Program-made: the position numbers and the translations under genes
The notes under the pieces: model-generated
Seen by the model: only the letters and a program-made list of their open reading frames with translations
Databases searched by the model: none
What the model was told of the DNA's origin: nothing
Source: Siniperca chuatsi
Lineage: Eukaryota; Chordata; Actinopteri; Centrarchiformes; Sinipercidae
Reading direction: 5' to 3'
Length of the DNA: 64,000 nucleotides
Assembly: GCF_020085105.1 (NCBI RefSeq)
Contig: NC_058056.1
Span: forward strand, 19,888,429 to 19,952,428
Shown: positions 51,496 through 64,000 of the stretch, piece after piece
Layout of the letters: every line of letters begins with the position of its first letter
Position numbering within the stretch: position 1 is the first letter of the stretch

Positions 51496-54455
51496 ATGTC
51501 TGTAGTCACATCGAGCCTGTCTAAAGATCAGCAGAAGAAGCTGCTCTCTGTCCTTGGTCATGTCAGACTCCACCTGCTCTACAAAGCCAGCGTCCACGGC
51601 TTCACTGCTCAGGCTTTCCACAAACGCTGTGATGAACAAGGGCCCACTGTCATCGTTGCCTACAATGCTGCTGGGTTCGTCTTCGGGGCTTACACGTCTA
51701 AAGACTACACCCAGAGCGAGCAGGACGTCAGTGACCAGGAGGCCTTCCTCTACAGCATCAGTGCAGAGAGAGAAAAACCACTGAGGGTGGCAGGTATCAG
51801 CGGAGAGTGCGCTTTCAAAGATGGACAAACCGGTCCGGATTATGGTGCTTTGGTGTTCCTGTGTGATGACAAACCTGAGATCACATCTGACCCAGGGACA
51901 AGATTCAACTTTAAGGATGCAGAGATGCACGGAGAAGACTTGACACTGACTGAGTGTGAAGTGTATCGGGTTGAAGGTGTGTGACGATAAGCACTTTCTC
52001 TTATCGAATATAAGTTGTATATTTTATCCACCTACTTTCAGACAATCTTTAAAGCACATAATCGGTCTTTTTATACTGAATTAGCTTATAACTTTATTAG
52101 AATAGGCAGATAGATTGACTAAAAATAGCATTGTTTTATTAAAGTGGACTGTAGTGAATGAATTTTGAATATTAGAATAATATAAGCAATCATGTTACAA
52201 TGAATTTATTTTCCACATGCAGACTTGGGAGATCTCCTGGCCAAACCCTGGAGGACTGTCCAGTGGACTGCTGAGTATGTAGAAATATTTGGCAACTTTT
52301 GCCATGATGAATGAACTCTTTTAAAAGTTGTGACTCAAGTAAGACTAGAACAAAGAACAAAGTGTCTAAATCCAAAATGTAATGCTCTAATATGTAACTG
52401 CCTGCAATCAATCAACTGGTACCTCTTAGTTCTCAGAGGTGACACCATTTGTCAACCATGTTACCTAACTTAACTTTAAAAAGTAAAATATGTACATGTT
52501 TTGTATTATCAATGTAAGATTGTCACCTTGCCAACTTCCAGTGGTTTAACTTCCAACCTTGATGCAGTGATCTAGAAGTGTACTCCAGGGTGTCAAGGTA
52601 CACTGTGACATCTCTGTTAGGTGTGGTTAGGTGTGCAATAGACTTGAAACTATCAAACTCACTACATTAAACATACCCATTAAACTAATCCTCTGCAGCT
52701 AACCCGTAAATGTCGTCTGTATCGTTTCTGTTTCCTCTAGGAGAAAGCAGCAGTTGATGAAGGCCATTCAGAGCTATAAACCTGACATTAAAATAGTTAA
52801 TCGAGCCCGGGTGTTGTTGGTGGGACCTGTCGGAGCCGGCAAGTCTAGTTTCTTCAACTCCATCAACTCAGTGTTTCGAGGCAACATGACATCCCAGGCC
52901 ATCGCAGGTACAGCAGGGAAGAGTGTTACCACTCAGGTACTAGCACAAGTTTTGCTCTTTGTGATACTGCTGACATATTAAAGGGGAAATTTGTCCTTTT
53001 TGTTTACTGCAGCCAAATCATGAAAGTCAGATTGCAACCAGGGATAGCAGCAACAAAACAGCAGAGAAAAACAGGAAAAAAAGACATTTTAAAAAAGTGT
53101 TACGTTTCCATTCCTTGATGTCTTGTAATATGAATATAAAACTGTCCACACGCTCTGATTATACAGTTTGTCCCATTAAATTATATTTCATATCTGTCCT
53201 GTAGTTCCGCACCTACACCATCAAGGCAGGGAAAGGCGGTGGAGCTATTCCTCTGATCTTGTGCGACACAATGGGGCTGGAGGAAAAGGCTGATGCTGGT
53301 TTGGACATTGACGACTTAGTCAACATCTACAAGGGTCACGTAAAGGATCGCTACCAGGTTTCTTACCTAACTAATTACCTACATCTTCATGTAACTGATT
53401 TAGGGGTAAGAATGTAGGATATATGTGCATGTTTTATTGAGTGATTAATAACAAATGAATCTGCCTCTGCTTTATTCGTTCCTCAGTTCTCTCCCTCCAC
53501 TCCTCTCCTGTCGGATGCTCCCGGCTATAAGCAGAAAGTGACTCTGAGCGACATGATTCACTGTGTGGTTTATGTGGTCGACACCTGCAAGGTCTCTCTC
53601 CTCTCCCAAAAAATGCTGGACAAGTTCACTGCCATCCGGAAAAAGACCAACCAGCTGGGTTAGCAGTATAATAATGTTATTTTCAGAATGGTTTCAGCAT
53701 TTCACAGTGTATATCTTAATATTTGGTATATTTTATGTTAAATGTTGTGACACCAACTGAGTAGTAAACATTACTTTTCTTTGTGTACAGCAATTATTTT
53801 TGTATTTTCCCATGCTGAATTACATTTCTTTTGCTGCTGTAATTACTCTATTTCCTCTTAGGAGTCCATAAGCTTTCACTTTAAGTTTTCCTCTATTTCA
53901 GTCTGGTCTTTTCTATTCTGTTTTCTTCTCTCTCCACTTCTGATACCTTATAGGAATTCCTCAGATTCTGTTGATGACTAAAGTAGATGTGGCCTGTCCA
54001 CTGGTGGCAAAAGACCTAAAGAATGTTTATCACAGTGTTTACATCCAGAAGAAGGTAACAGCCATATACTAATGACCTCCACAAGATCATCATGTTAAGA
54101 AATCATATTGGGAACATTGATGCTGTAATCACTGAGGTGGAAACCTGTTTTTGTGGTGGTATTGATAATGATAACTTAATCCCTGTACATTTCTTTTTCT
54201 CTCTGTCAGGCCCGGGAGTTGAGTGACTCTCTTGGCATCCCCTTGTCTTGTGTGCTGCCAGTGAAGAACTACAGTGAGGAGCTGGACCTGAACCAGGACA
54301 CTGACATACTGCTGTTGACTGCTGTGGAGCAGATGCTGAACTACGCAGACAGCTTCTTTGAGAACCAGGTTAATGAGGACCAAGAGACAAATGATCAGCT
54401 GGACCTTTACAGATCCAATGATCTTCTCCGCCCAAACCTTAGTAATTCAAACTAA
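51496..54455 (+). CDS. Interferon-induced protein 44-like GTPase
   Basis: Coding exons 51496-51976, 52223-52274, 52741-52936, 53205-53357, 53487-53658, 53954-54054 and 54210-54455 give 1401 nt, or 466 aa, in full phase. The start is the ATG at 51496, since the upstream open frame has no ATG. Residues 1-165 form a TLDc-like domain ([40 protein letters not shown]). Residues from about 180 form a P-loop GTP-binding domain, with Walker [10 protein letters not shown] near 206-214, a DTMG switch motif near 264 and a base-recognition motif TKVD near 360-363. This is the domain order of IFI44 and IFI44L (about 450 aa), cytoplasmic proteins induced by type I interferon with antiviral effect. An ISRE in the promoter and an untranslated first exon fit that. 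Teleosts carry many paralogues, so no symbol is given. Poly(A) signals (AATAAA) lie at about 54833-54846. Confidence 0.93.
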
Positions 54456-55321
54456 TGAGTCAGTTGATCAGATATATTAAATGAAATGTGTGTTTGTTTC
54501 AAAGTTTTTCCGGGCTGAGTAAAAATCATGCGATATGAGCAAAAGCTCCAGAAGCGCTAATGAATGGACCTTGATGTGAGATTATTTTATGAACTGCCTG
54601 CCCCAGGCTCTTAAAAACTCTTAAAAAACACTTTAGTTGGGTTTTCAGTTACTATTTTGCCATGAAGAGGATCAAAGGATGCTATTATTTCACATGTGAC
54701 CAGTGTTTTCATTTTAATTCACTTTTATGCACTTGCTTGGGTTTTCTGATAAAAATGCACTTGCAATTAATATATACACATTGTTTTCACTGTTTTGCTC
54801 TTGTTGTTGTCATTATACAGTTACAAAATGAAAATAAATAAATAAAGCCCTTTGTTTGCATGAACATCTTGCTCATAGATGTTTGGCTGTCACTTTCAGT
54901 TTTACTTGGGATAATAGTGTGGAGGTGATTCTTAGACTTTTCTTGCCCTCAATCAGCCACCAGATGTCAGTCATAATATCATAATCACTGGTGTTCAGTT
55001 ATACAAACTTGGGATGTTATGAAAAGATGAGGAGCTCATGTTGCACAACTGCATCTAGTCCAACATATTCAAGAGGTTTATTTTTAAGTAGCTGATTTGA
55101 TTTTTGATTTGATTGATCCTATCTTTGTATGCACAGTAATGTAACATATATCACCATGTCAGAATGACAAAGCAAATGTATTTCGATGTTGTGTAAAATC
55201 ATCACTCAGTGTAACCACACAAACAAACCACCAATCCACATGACAAAGAGAGACGTTGGATGTCTTTGGAGCCAATTGCAAAACTCGGGTAGTTTCGGTG
55301 CCGCCCTCCTCTCAGCTCCGG

Positions 55322-55328
55322 TATAAAG
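55322..55328 (+). promoter_or_regulatory. gadd45b: TATA box of gadd45b
   Basis: tataaag lies about 130 bp upstream of the start codon, in a GC-richer promoter. Confidence 0.6.
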
Positions 55329-55450
55329 AGTGTGTCGCAACGTTTCCAACAACAAACGCTCGTGCACATCCTGGACACGCAGAGGAAATATTCAAACCAC
55401 CAGACTACTGTCACGCGTTTTTCACTGGGATTCATTTTTAATTTGCAAAC

Positions 55451-56999
55451 ATGATTCCAGAGGAAAGCTTTGGGTCCATCGAGAACAGGTGAGATTTCCT
55501 GCTCGGTTTTCTGCACTTCGTCAGATTTAGCGGTAGTTTTATGGCTGTCTGAGCCATGTGAATGGAAATCGTGTGCTGGACAGGAATGCATTTCGTCCTT
55601 TGACCCTTGCATTGCCCGAACTGCTGAGGCTGATGAAGTAAATTCACACTTTATGAGATTGGATTTACGACTGTATGCGGTTATTGCAGAGATTTTCAGC
55701 ACCAAATAGCCTACTTTATATTTTGGTGCCAGAACTGCTACCAAACAGTTTGACATTATACAACTTTTATTATACAACTTTAAAAGTTGATATATAATAT
55801 AAAGTATATATATATAAGTCATATAACCTCATTATTCAAATGTTAGGACTTGATTGAGCAATACTGTGCATGCATGTCGCTCAGCCTGCAGGAAGGCTGT
55901 GTGTGGACCATACAATATTTATATTAGGCTTAAAATCAAAGCCTCTTTATTTTATCACAGTCATCCAAATGCAACATAGCTGCTGAAACTGATGTGACTG
56001 GAGGATATATTAATAACTTCTGATAGCTTTGATTCTGACTTTTCTTGGCCTTTCTCATTACTTAGAGGTATTCTAACAACATTTAATGAAATTAATGAAT
56101 GCAATAATGCACCCATTTATTAAAGAACTGCAGCAGGTGTATGACATGATCAGTGTGTTTATTTAAATTTCAGACTACAAAAGGTTAATTATGTCTTTCT
56201 TTTTCAGGATGCAGTCTGTAGGTCTGGCTCTGGAGGAACTGCTGGTGACGGCTCAGAAACAAGACTGCCTGACCGTTGGCATCTATGAATCAGCTAAACT
56301 TCTTAATGTGTGAGTTGAAACTATTAAGTTTGGCTTCACAGTGCCAATAATGTTTAGAACACAAGTATATGCTTCTCAGAGAATAACTTTGCCCAACCTA
56401 ACAGTCCCAGACATCTGTCCAAAACTCATCCTTTTCTCTTTCCTCCTCAGAGACCCAGACAGCGTGGTCCTGTGCGTTCTGGCAGCTGACGATGCAGACG
56501 ACGTGGCGCTGCAGATCCACTTTACCCTGCTACAGTCCTTCTGCTGCGACAGCGGCCTTACCATCCTGCGAGTCTCAGGAGTTCAGCGGCTCCAGCAGCT
56601 GCTGGGTGCTGTGGATGCCAACAGAAACCAGGAAGAGCACAGAGACCTCCACTGCATGCTGGTTACGGTGTGTTGACTCAACACAACAGCCCTCTGTATT
56701 ATTACAAATTATTTTCATGCAGTAGCTAAAATGTTGCTTCATACTCTTGGCAGTATTTGAGTGAACTTTTATCCCTTTTTATTTATTTATTTTTTAAACT
56801 ATTTATACTATTTCTCGTGATTTCTGCTTTCTGCAGATCAAATTCACTTTAAAGCCTGAACATGAATTTGATGTTGTGTTTGTTTCCTGTACAGAACCCC
56901 CAGGCTGACCACTGCAGGCTACAAGAGGTGGGGATCTACTGCCAGGAGAGCCGACGCCTTAACCAGTGGGTGCCTGAACTGGTCCTGCAGGAACGCTGA
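55451..56999 (+). CDS. gadd45b: Growth arrest and DNA-damage-inducible protein GADD45 beta
   Basis: Four exons, 55451-55488, 56208-56309, 56451-56667 and 56895-56999, encode 153 aa in the classical gadd45 four-exon structure. The L7Ae-like fold is clear: [58 protein letters not shown] and the ending [16 protein letters not shown]45 proteins bind MTK1/MEKK4, p21, PCNA and CDK1 and are immediate stress-response genes. The end LQER and the sequence [11 protein letters not shown] fit the beta branch best. The acidic DDADD is shorter than in human GADD45B. The N-terminus ([16 protein letters not shown]) is divergent, as is common in fish. Teleosts have two copies (ba, bb), which I cannot separate here. 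It stands less than 1 kb after the IFI44-like gene. Confidence 0.95.
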
Positions 57000-57480
57000 A
57001 TGGTCTGGCAACCACATACTCCAACAAACACAGGAGCTTTCTGGGTTCAGATACTGATGAACTGCAGGATCCGTTGTTGCTCATGCAGGGATGGCCCGGA
57101 GTGAACTGGGACGGGCTATCCTGACTGATGACAAGCAGAAACCAAGGACTAGTGAAACAGTCAGAGTGGAGACTGGTTTACAAAATCTGTTTTGTACAAA
57201 AGATACAGACAGAAAAGCAGATTCCCAACCAGGCCACGTTATTTTTACATTGTCAGTAAAACTAGATCTAAGCTTCTATTTTGTGCTTCTGTTTGGCTAC
57301 TTACAATGTTTATGGGGTGTGACAATCGATAAGAGGATTAGTAGCATTGACTGAAACATGTCCACACCCCAACTTGTACCTGGGAGACCTGTGTGTTTCT
57401 ATTAACTGGACAGGAATGCTGTAATGAAACTATGCCCAACATTCCTGTGTATTCTGACATGGGAGAGTTCTTGGAGAGAA

Positions 57481-57502
57481 GGTGTGTGTGTGTGTGTGTG
57501 TG
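57481..57502. repeat. (GT)n microsatellite in gadd45b 3' region
   Basis: About 11 GT units, likely inside the gadd45b 3' UTR. The UTR also holds ATTTA-type elements at 57858 and 57890 (aatttattgattg, ctatttatggtc), as expected for an unstable stress mRNA. Confidence 0.8.
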
Positions 57503-57999
57503 AATGTGTGGTATGCGTGTACAATACTTGGGCGTGCAGTGTGTGCGTTCTTGAAATGAGCAGCAGAACCTGTGGAGGAATCGTCACTATGGAAACTGAA
57601 ATGGAAATGATGTTCAAGTTAAAGTCCCACAGAATTTATTGGCTAAAGAAAATTGCAAAAGCTGCGCAGAACATGATGTTTTTGGTCAAAGGAGGATCCA
57701 GAATGAGCAGTATAATGAACTGTGTCTGATCTGATGTAAAAGCCGACTGTAAATTCTCATTGTGCAGCAAAAGAAACCCCAGTCAGTATCTTTGTGCCTT
57801 CAGGAGTGCTGCTTTGTTGATGAAATTCTGTTTAATATGAACAGTGCTACAGCAGTAATTTATTGATTGTATCAGTTGTTTGTGTAGCTATTTATGGTCT
57901 AATATTGTGCTTGCTTAACGTCAGTAAATTATTGTGTTCATAATTGATTGACTGACTGCCTTATCAAGAAGTTTGTGCTCAGATTTCAAAACAAAAGCC

Positions 58000-59290
58000 A
58001 TGTATGCGTCATGGAACTGGAACTATAGCTGAGTCACGCAACTACAGTTTACATTTGGGTTGAAGTAATGGGGGGGGGCAAGCTTTCTTGTTGTAGTAAA
58101 CATCAGTCAGTCAGAGAGAGTAACTGGGGTGGATACAGAATGTGTATGGAAAAAAACAGGCAAAACAAGCTGACGCAGACCTATTTTCCCTACAAGTCAA
58201 GAAGCAGGGGTGGGGAAAAGCTGTAGGAAAGCTGCATGTTGCCTGCTAAAACTTTTGATAAAATTTTTCCCAAGCCTTTTGCATTCTAGTTTTGTACGTT
58301 TTACATCACATAATGCTGCTAAACCTGCAGATGCATGTCTCAAAGGGCTGAGAGCAAAAGCTTGTGCAAATTAGTCTTGGTGTAACCCCACCCATGCCAT
58401 GGTATCTCCACATGATCAGGTACCAAGATGTTCCTGCAACAAGTAAGTGGTTTATCCTCCCCTCTGCCCTCTTTTCACTCTGTTTTGCTCCCTGCTCCAC
58501 CCTCCACTCTCACATGTCTGTACACAGCTCGGACTGCAGAGCTGAAGAGAGGGAACATCCAGTCAGATGGACCTCCCATTTGTTTACTATCAGCTGGACA
58601 GGGGAGTGACTGGAGAGGGGACAGCCTTTTGATTGGCTATGGTTCATCCACCCTAAATATGATTGGCTTTGACTTGCAGAGAGGTTAGGCGGGGCTATGG
58701 TTTGAAACTTGGACGAGACTCGTGACTGTTGAAGCAGTGCTTCAAAGGGCACAGAGACAGAGGCCTTGTAACAATGACATTCCTGTCAAATGACCCAAAT
58801 GGGTAGCTTTACCTAGCCGTGCTCTTTGTTTACTGTTTTGGTGCAACAAGTTTCCATCTTTGTACTGCACACCATGAACCTATTAGGCATGTGTATCCAT
58901 GTGCATTGTGTATCTTTACAATCAGTGTGAGGAAAAAGCCAGACACTCCTTACGCAGACAGCACAAAAAGAAAAAGAAAAACAAAGAAAATAAATTCAAT
59001 AAACTGAAGCTAATAATTAACAAGAGACTGTACTTATGCCATGTTCACGTCATATCAGAGTTATTGTAATTATGAGCTTCCAACTTGTAAATAGCATTCA
59101 TGTCAACTTCCAAGCCGTAATACGACTGGGAAACTCAGATTTTCTGAAAACTCACATATATCTGACTTGGCACTCACTAGTACGGAAGTGCCAGAAAACC
59201 AAAATAAGTAGGCTATGTACGCCTCACATCAGCCAATGGCCGTCATTCAATGTAATTAAACCCAAATTTAATGGATATGTGGTTAATTTG
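58000..59290. other. Non-coding stretch after gadd45b
   Basis: No gene is recognised. A run of ten G lies near 58068-58077. Possible AATAAA signals lie at about 58987 and 58998. Confidence 0.4.
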
Positions 59291-59299
59291 TCAATGCAC

Positions 59300-59935
59300 A
59301 GTATTTTAATCCTCACATGGCCAGTGCTAACATGTTGATGTTTAGCAGGTACAATAATTACTATCTTCACCATCTTAGTTTAGCGTGTTAGCATGCTAAC
59401 AATTGCTAGTTAGCAGTAAACACAAAACACCGTGGAGGCTGATGGGAAGGTCAGTTTTGCAGGTATTTGATCATAAACACTTGGACATTTTGACCAGATG
59501 ATGGCGCTCATGAGGGGTGATGTGAATGTGTCTACCAAATTTTATGACAATCAACTTGCATTTGTATGGTCTAAGAAGTGAATTGAAACAATTCACTTAG
59601 ACCACAAATGTCAACCTCATGCTATCAAGAGTCAGGGGTTCACCAAAGTCATTAGGATTCATCATCTTGGAACCATAAATGTCTGTAGAAAATGTCATGG
59701 CAACCCATCCAATAGTCGATGAGCTATTTCACTATACAGCAAAAATCTCGACCTGCTGGTGGCACTAGAGGGAAAGTTGGTTGATCACCAAAGTCATTAG
59801 GACCTCTGGGAACCATGAATGTATGTATTTCATGGAACTGCATCCAATATTTGTTTAGATATTTCAGTCTGGACCAAAGTGGTGAACGAACTGACAGACT
59901 GATATTGCCATCCATAGAGCCAGCATGGCTAAAAA
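59300..59935 (-). repeat. Dispersed repeat, copy 2 (inverse of 10800-11400)
   Basis: It begins with a block of tagc-rich sequence (agcgtgttagcatgctaaca) and ends with atatttcagtctggaccaaa. Read in reverse complement it matches 10800-11400. It carries an internal tandem-like unit (caccaaagtcattagga at 59641 and 59788). Confidence 0.65.
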
Positions 59936-60950
59936 ATAAAAATTACACAGGAGCATGTGTTATTATATCATCTTTTTATTAATGTTATCTACTTCTCAAT
60001 ATCATCTTTTTAACAGCAATATCCACAAAATATTAACAGTGTGCAAGAAAACATGAGTTATGGCACATCAGAGAACAGTTACAAAAAATAGATATATTTT
60101 CTTCATAATCAAGGCAAAAAGATACATGTACTGTATGCATACACAGGAGATCAGAACACAAAAGATGAGTCTCGGGAAGGGCTCAGAGATTCAGTGATGT
60201 TTGATTTCAAAGTCCACCAGTGAGGAGCCTCAACTCTCCCTACCTGACCAGAAATGAATTTAACCAGGCTCGCTTTGTGTCACAACACCAGTGGGTTTCC
60301 ATCTCGAGCCATGCGTTCTACTTTAACACTGTCTGTTCTGTTGATCTGATAACCCCAAGACCAGCATTAACACAATATACGCCACTATAAGGCAAACTAA
60401 CAGCCATCCAATCAGACAAACTTTCAGCCAAACCAGCGATTCAGGTCAGCTGTCTCTGATTGTAAGCCCAACCAGCTATGGAATGATTGAAAAAACAATA
60501 ATGATAAAAATAGAATCAGACATAGAGTCAGGCATCTCCAGGACAACATCGGTGTGTATGTCATGTGATGATATGCATGCTTATTTTATGTCGTATGAAT
60601 CTTTTGCAGTTGTAATCCTCTTTGACTTAGGCTGCACCTTGCAAAGAAATTACAAGGAACTGCCTTTCCTTTCCTAAACACTAACGGTGAATCAGTTATT
60701 AACTCAATCTTACAAAAGTTCAGATTCTGGGAAAAGTAAACTTATCCCAGAACAGTAATTCTGAGTTGCTTTCTACCTATCACTGCAGTTTGCACACAGG
60801 TTTCTGTTTGTATAGTTATTATATTTCTTTAGCTGGTTCCTTATTTTATTTTTATTTTGATGAAAGATCACCAGTCATATCAGCCTAAATCAGGTCTAAC
60901 TATCTATTCAATTATCTCTACAGATTAGATAAAGGAATTTATTTAATTTA
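59936..60950. other. Non-coding stretch
   Basis: AT-rich, with no supported gene, RNA or recognisable repeat. Confidence 0.4.
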
Positions 60951-61640
60951 CAGGAGTAGTTTGACATTTGGGGAAATTCTCTTAATGGATTAATTGCTAA
61001 GAGTTTAATGAGAAGATCGTTACCATTTTCATGTCTGTTTGCTAAATATGAAGCTACAGCCAGCAGCTGGTTAGCTTAGCTTAGCATAAAGACTAGAAAT
61101 GGGGGGAAAGCTAGCCTAGCTCTGTATAGAGAGAGAAGTGAAACAGGAATTTCCAGGTTCTTTTCCAAAAGTAAGAAAACCTCATTCAAAATCCCATTGA
61201 CATTTGTAACAACGCAACTAAAAATCCAGCCTTGGAACAGAGCCTTTCCCAATAGCAAGTCGTCTGGCTCGATAGGCCGCATACGTTTTCGGGCTAAACG
61301 TCACGGCACGACAGAAGAGGCAAGTCCATGAGCGGGTCGAGGGGCTGGTGCAGTGATGTTGTGAAGCTTCTGCTGGTTGCCTAGCAACTTCACAATGACG
61401 ACAAGACTCCAATGAGATATAATCTATAAAGTGGTGAGCTTTGGAGGAGCTGGTAGGCAGATTTTTGTATCCTTTGGACAGAGCCAGGCTAGCTGTTTCC
61501 CCCTATTTCCAGTCTAATCAGCTGCTGGCTTTAGCTTCATATTGAGTGGACAGATATGAGAGTGCTATCTATTCTCTCATCTATCTCCTTGCAAAAAGCA
61601 AATAAGCGTATTTCCCAAAATTTCAAACTATTTCTTTAAG
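60951..61640. repeat. Long-TIR MITE-like element, copy 1
   Basis: The left end agtagtttgacatttgggga and the right end aatttcaaactatttcttta are inverted. Next to them lie the characteristic gttagcttagcttagcataa block and its inverse gctgctggctttagcttcat. It is larger than the copy at 62345 because of an internal GC-richer insert (about 61230-61390). Confidence 0.7.
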
Positions 61641-62344
61641 TCTCCAAGGCTTAAATGAGTGGTGAAAATAGACCGCAGCTAATATAATGTAGCCAAGTCA
61701 GGCATAGATAGAGCTAAACAGAAAAAGAAATTCATTCAAAAAATAAATTTTTCAGCTTTGTGACTATTGTTGGGGTTATTATTGGTCACCACATGAAAAA
61801 TAGCTTCCCACACTTCAACTGAACAATTTTAGCTTGTGACAGAATCCTTTTTTACTCTTCTCCAGAATGTGCACATTAACCTCGCCTGACCTCTCCTTCA
61901 GTCAGACTCACTGTGACCTGGAATTGCGGGACTGCAGTACTGTAACATTACTATGTGACACTCCACACAACACTGGAGGCACTGTGTGTTCTTACACACT
62001 GTATCTTTCTCACAAATACACTCTCACAAATACAAACGTGTGCACCTCTGTTTTCTCTTCTCTGCCTACTGCTCTGCCACAGCATCCTTTTTAGCTACCA
62101 AACACTAGAACCCGACACCCCCCCACACACGTACATGCACACACACGCACACCCTCAGCCCTCTCTACGGCCTTTCTCCAGCTCCTGCTCTCTCAGTACT
62201 TTGGAACGGCCTGCTCTCTCTGTTTCAAATAAAGGCAAATGAGAGATGAGAGGCTTTGTATTAGGAACCATCGCCTACAGTGAACAAGCAGTGATGTTAA
62301 TTAGCAATTTAACCTTGATTTGAATTGTAAAGTAGCATTTTTTT
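61641..62344. other. Non-coding stretch between two MITE-like copies
   Basis: C- and CA-rich in part (62118-62155). No gene is supported. Confidence 0.4.
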
Positions 62345-62823
62345 TAAAGAAATAGTTTTCACATATTAGGAAATGTGCTTATTTTCTGTCTTGTTGAGAG
62401 TTAGATGAGAAGATTGATATCACTCTCAGGTTTGTATGGTAAATATGAAGCTAAAGACAGCAGCCAGTTAGCTTAGCTTAGCATAAAGACTGGAGACAGG
62501 GAGAAACATAAAGCCTGGCTCTGTCCAAAGGTAACAAAATCAGCCTGCCAACACCTCAAAAGCTCAACTCCCCGCACAGATTAAACAAATGAGATGTAAC
62601 ATGTTAATTAATTAGTGAGCTTTACAGGTGCTGGTAGGTTGATTTTGATACCTTTGGACAGAGCCAGGCTAGCTGTTTCTCCCTGTTTCCAGTCATTATG
62701 CTAAGATAAGCTAACCAGCTGCTGGCTTTAGCTTCATATTGAATGGGTAGACATGAGAGTGGGATAGATCTTCTCATTTAACTCTCTGCAATTACTTCAC
62801 AAAATGTCAAACTATTCCTTTAA
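62345..62823. repeat. Long-TIR MITE-like element, copy 2
   Basis: Left end taaagaaatagttttcacat, right end tgtcaaactattcctttaaa. The internal blocks gttagcttagcttagcataa, ggctctgtccaaaggtaaca and their inverse lie in symmetric order. Confidence 0.75.
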
Positions 62824-63074
62824 AGAGAAGTTCACAAACTGGTCAAGGGGGGCCTCATTTCAAGATATTTTCATTCTGATACAAAACATTCAGAAAATGT
62901 GGAGCTGTAAATTTTGTTTAAAGAATATAAGTTGTCCCCAGCAGTCTCCTTTTCAAACTATGTGCACACCCACACACAAGAGCACTTGTGGACTCATCAA
63001 GACACAAACAACTGCTCACCTCTTACCACCTCCATACAAACTCCTGACTCTCAAAAGTCGGTGTAGCAGGTGGC

Positions 63075-63215
63075 TCATATTGACCTAGTGATTAGGGAAC
63101 AGAAACGCAGCGGGTTCAACTCCCCTGACAGTCCATCAGCAGCCATAAGTCCTTTCCAAATGACTCCACCCTGATCCTGACAAAAGCATTGGCTAAATGC
63201 TCAAATGTAAATATG
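63075..63215 (+). repeat. tRNA-derived SINE fragment
   Basis: The head has a box-B-like gcgggttcaactcccctgac. The tail gcattggctaaatgctcaaa followed by tgtaaat is the usual 3' end of a group of fish SINEs. Confidence 0.55.
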
Positions 63216-63969
63216 ATGGCACAAAGCTTACCACTCCTTTAACCTTTGACCTCTAACAATTAAACCTAAAAAACAACTGCAAGAGAGAGTGTGTGTTATG
63301 TGTATGTGTATGTGTGTGTCTTGTCCTAGTTGCCTGTTGCCCACCAAAACCAGCACTTGAGAAAAACGTGTGGGCTGCTCTGGTGTTAAAGGATAGATCG
63401 GGAGGTTGGTTTTTGCCACTGGAATGAGGTCCGATGTTGATTCATCCTCTAACAGGATATGATCCTAAACCTAACAGGGCCTTTTAACTTTCTATCTTTT
63501 TACATTATTTTAATATATCCTCATTAGGTGTTTGTGTTTGTATGTGTGGTTAAAACCATCCTCTGCTATCGCAAGCCTCTAATACCAGAATGACAAAAAA
63601 TAAATAAATAAATGAAGACAGACATGATCCTGACTGACAGAACAGAATAAGTAATACTTAAAAAATCCAACATCCACAGAGGGCGATTCTGTGTTTAGAT
63701 TTTGTATCTTACAAACACTGTACAGGGTAATACTCAACTGACCAGGTTCCATGGACTCCATAGAAAGAAGAAACTCAAAAATAAACCCAAAACAGCTACT
63801 CTTCAACTTATCACTTCTGCACATGTCTGAAAGAAAGTTTATACACAGTTTATTTCTCTTGACTTCATTTTTTTTCACTTCATCTTCAGTTTTTACAATC
63901 AAGTTTGGTTTGTCAGAGGAGAGGAGCATTGTGGAGGAGAGGAGGGAACAGGGGACTGCTGGCTCTTAC

Positions 63970-64000
63970 CAATCCAGTCCCTGACCAGTTTGAGCTCACA
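63970..64000 (-). CDS. Possible partial exon at the right edge
   Basis: On the minus strand an open stretch ends in a strong donor (GGATTG|GTAAGAG) at 63970. One frame reads CELKLVRDWI and another VSSNWSGTGL, so the frame is not settled. Too short to identify. Confidence 0.2.

Noticed and set aside
55202-55822. Minus-strand frame of 206 codons
   Set aside because: It spans the gadd45b promoter and first exon on the other strand, without any recognisable domain.

Overview
This is a vertebrate nuclear window, almost certainly from a percomorph-type teleost. The genes have many exons with GT-AG introns. The intergenic DNA is AT-rich and full of CA/GT, GA and AT microsatellites, plus short dispersed repeats of kinds familiar from spiny-rayed fish genomes. 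I see no bacterial features and no intact autonomous transposon.

Eight protein-coding genes can be supported. Four lie on the minus strand in the left half. From the left edge these are a gp130-family class I cytokine receptor cut by the window start (CDS 1209-6197, 5' UTR exon near 9092), a THEG-repeat sperm protein gene (10164-14106), the SH2 adaptor shd (17380-23475) and the splicing factor yju2/ccdc94 (26725-30928). Four lie on the plus strand in the right half: the neuropeptide gene cart (33368-34307), the microtubule protein map1s (35061-45666), an interferon-induced IFI44-like GTPase (51496-54455) and gadd45b (55451-56999). The two sets diverge from about 31-33 kb. Exon models for shd, yju2, cart, map1s, ifi44-like and gadd45b were checked by hand for splice phase, and each total is a multiple of three. 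The THEG-like model has one phase gap, so at least one exon is unplaced.

The genes are not an operon and act in different processes: cytokine signalling, sperm flagellum, tyrosine-kinase signalling, splicing, feeding peptide, cytoskeleton, antiviral response and stress response. Their company recalls human 19p (THEG, SHD, YJU2, GADD45B, MAP1S). The cart-map1s pair mirrors the human CARTPT-MAP1B neighbourhood on 5q, which suggests an ohnologous block.

The most interesting points are these. The THEG-like start codon sits inside a perfect 14-bp RFX X-box palindrome, and a decayed partial copy of that exon lies 0.7 kb upstream. Two hAT-type MITEs with 8-bp target duplications bracket the shd 5' region. 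The cart precursor lacks the first of the two classical dibasic processing sites. A receptor splice donor is formed by a (GT)n microsatellite. A good ISRE lies in front of the IFI44-like gene. A 41-codon ORF of unknown identity lies antisense in the first shd intron. From 57 kb to the end no complete gene is visible, only repeats and a possible exon at the extreme right edge. I found no clearly novel multi-gene system.
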